Source: Sulfitobacter sp. EhC04 (GTDB taxonomy: Bacteria > Pseudomonadota > Alphaproteobacteria > Rhodobacterales > Rhodobacteraceae). From it: 64,000 nucleotides of DNA. The DNA lies in the NCBI RefSeq assembly GCF_001650875.1, contig NZ_LXYI01000015.1, forward strand, positions 1 to 64,000, read 5' to 3'. Below are positions 62,716-64,000 of the stretch, in pieces. The notes beneath the pieces are model-generated. The model was given only the letters and a program-made list of their open reading frames with translations. It was not told the DNA's origin and did no database searches. Each line of letters opens with the position of its first letter. Position 1 is the stretch's first letter. A program made the translations under genes and the position numbers.

Positions 62716-64000
62716 ATGCCCTGCACCTTTGTCCCGAAGACCGCCAATACCGTGCCGCTGCACGTCCTTTCAGAAGATGCGCTGAACGGTTGGTCTGCCG
62801 ATCAGACGACAGCAGTTCAGAACTGGATCGAGGCAAACGGCTTTACCGGCGGCCTTGGCCAGTCGCTGGTGATCTCCGATGCGGACGGCAAACCGGGCAT
62901 GGCCCTTGTCGGCTACGGCAATCCGAAGGCGCGCGCGCGGGGACGGTTCCACCTGGCCGGTGCCGTGACGGCCCTGCCCGAAGGCAGCTACGAAATTGCC
63001 AGCGGCCTGCCCGAAGACGCGGCTGAGGCCGAGGCGCTTGGCTGGCTGTTGGCCGGATACGCCTTTGACCGCTACCGCGCACAATCGCCCCTGCGCGCAA
63101 GGTTGGTCGCGCCGGAGCATCTGGACGCAACCCGGATCGAAGCCATTGCGGCCGGCGAAGTGCTGACACGTAACCTGATCAACACACCGGCATCGGACAT
63201 GGGCCCCCCGGACCTCGCCGATTCTGCACTGGCACTGGCAAAACAGCACGGTGCCGAGATCGACATCATCGTCGGGGAAGACCTGCTGACGCAGAATTTC
63301 CCGATGATCCACGCGGTTGGCCGCGCCGCCGACCGCGCGCCACGTCTGATCGACATGCGCTGGGGCAAAAGCGGGCCAAAACTGACCCTGGTCGGCAAGG
63401 GCGTCTGTTTCGACACCGGCGGGCTGAACCTGAAACCCGGTGCCTCCATGGGCTTGATGAAAAAGGACATGGGCGGTGCTGCTGCCGTGCTGGGGCTGGC
63501 GCATATGATCATGGCGACGGGGCTGGACCTGCAATTGCGGGTGCTGATCCCGGCGGTCGAAAACTCGGTTTCCGGCAATGCCTTCCGCCCACAGGACATC
63601 CTGACGTCGCGCAAGGGGCTGACGGTCGAGATCAACAACACCGATGCAGAAGGCCGCCTTGTGCTGGCCGATGCGCTGGCCTACGCCGACGAGGACGCGC
63701 CGGACCAGATCATTTCCATGGCCACGCTTACCGGGGCCGCACGGGTGGCGGTCGGCCCTGATCTCGCCCCCTATTTCAGCGACGATCCCGCCTTTGTCTC
63801 GGCGCTTGAAGCCGCAGCGGCGGCCACCGCCGATCCGGTCTGGCGGATGCCCTTTCACGACCCCTATGAGAGCATGATCGAACCGGGCATCGCGGATCTG
63901 GACAACGCGCCCAAGGGCGGTTTTGCCGGGTGCATCACCGCCGCCCTTTTCCTGCGCCGCTTTGTCACCGAAAGCCCCTATGCGCATTTCGACATCTACG
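62716..64000 (+). CDS. Leucyl aminopeptidase family (M17), cut by the window end
   Basis: From ATG 62716 the frame stays open to the window end (428 codons seen). It is an M17 di-zinc aminopeptidase: VGKGVCFDTGGLNLKPGASMGLMKKDMGG supplies the catalytic Lys and metal-binding Asp residues, and EINNTDAEGRLVLADALAYA supplies the NTDAEGRL signature with the remaining Asp and Glu ligands. The N-terminal domain is shorter than in PepA, as in the PepB-like/Rhodobacteraceae branch. It removes N-terminal residues from peptides in the cytoplasm. The C-terminus is missing. Confidence 0.92.
   Translation, partial: MPCTFVPKTANTVPLHVLSEDALNGWSADQTTAVQNWIEANGFTGGLGQSLVISDADGKPGMALVGYGNPKARARGRFHLAGAVTALPEGSYEIASGLPEDAAEAEALGWLLAGYAFDRYRAQSPLRARLVAPEHLDATRIEAIAAGEVLTRNLINTPASDMGPPDLADSALALAKQHGAEIDIIVGEDLLTQNFPMIHAVGRAADRAPRLIDMRWGKSGPKLTLVGKGVCFDTGGLNLKPGASMGLMKKDMGGAAAVLGLAHMIMATGLDLQLRVLIPAVENSVSGNAFRPQDILTSRKGLTVEINNTDAEGRLVLADALAYADEDAPDQIISMATLTGAARVAVGPDLAPYFSDDPAFVSALEAAAAATADPVWRMPFHDPYESMIEPGIADLDNAPKGGFAGCITAALFLRRFVTESPYAHFDIY

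Noticed and set aside
62770-63987. 405-codon open frame on the minus strand
   Set aside because: Antisense to the leucyl aminopeptidase, which has the full M17 signature.

Overview
The window is dense, GC-rich chromosomal DNA from an alphaproteobacterium, most likely a marine member of the Rhodobacteraceae (Roseobacter group). The evidence is the combination of a CcrM adenine methyltransferase, a CenR-type response regulator, proteins of families DUF3576, DUF2125, DUF4170 and DUF1194, LolA/LptE/LpxK envelope genes, an alphaproteobacterial porin, and paired FAD/GcvT-family demethylating dehydrogenases. I see no insertion sequence, prophage, CRISPR array, tRNA or rRNA. Most genes are core genes in short, tightly coupled operons (many ATGA or TGATG junctions).

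Layout. 1-345: no gene recognised. 346-1266: rarD. 1335-9330: a seven-gene minus-strand operon that runs XRE/cupin regulator, LysE exporter, GFA protein, FAD/GcvT dehydrogenase, second LysE exporter, homocysteine S-methyltransferase, second FAD/GcvT dehydrogenase. It looks like a demethylation module for a methylated osmolyte or amino acid: methyl groups would pass to tetrahydrofolate and homocysteine, formaldehyde would be captured, and surplus amino acid exported. Two 26-bp dyads with identical arms, 39 bp apart, sit just upstream of the regulator and are the best operator candidates in the window. 9396-11964: a free-methionine-sulfoxide reductase-type GAF protein, a thiolase and an orphan STAS/HATPase partner-switch pair. 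12367-16142: gamma-glutamyltransferase, HspQ, a lytic-transglycosylase-like lipoprotein, lolA. 16142-25709: ftsK, a DapC-like aminotransferase, amidase, a UbiH-family monooxygenase, the cnoX/LON-domain/Trm112 cluster and xthA. 25973-30250: cenR, ribA, a truncated GFA remnant, an L,D-transpeptidase, yggS and a porin.

30540-38021: a DUF3576 lipoprotein, the overlapping leuS-lptE-holA operon, an orphan reading frame, a flavoprotein and an MscS channel. 38250-41286: a crotonase-fold protein lacking both usual catalytic glutamates, an SDR and a DUF2125 protein. 41542-47157: an alpha/beta hydrolase that looks acquired, then pmbA, a CysQ/IMPase-like phosphatase, DUF4170, a divergent WaaA and lpxK. 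47215-52798: a CoA-transferase, a DsbA-like protein, a DUF721 protein, mutY, an AlkB-type monooxygenase and a DUF1194 protein. 52926-54747: ccrM and rnhB, with three GANTC sites packed into the ccrM promoter region. 54900-64000: small secreted proteins, a membrane-anchored protein with a winged-helix-like tail, an HpaI aldolase with an MFS transporter, asd, a DUF4139 protein, carbonic anhydrase, an HPt-like protein and a leucyl aminopeptidase cut off by the window end.

Most worth following up: the demethylation operon with its tandem operators, the anti-Shine-Dalgarno-containing 3' UTRs of ftsK and cenR, the GANTC cluster at ccrM, the WaaA-like protein that lacks the family's catalytic motif, and the membrane-tethered winged-helix candidate. 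All assignments come from reading the sequence and remembered family motifs; no database search was run.
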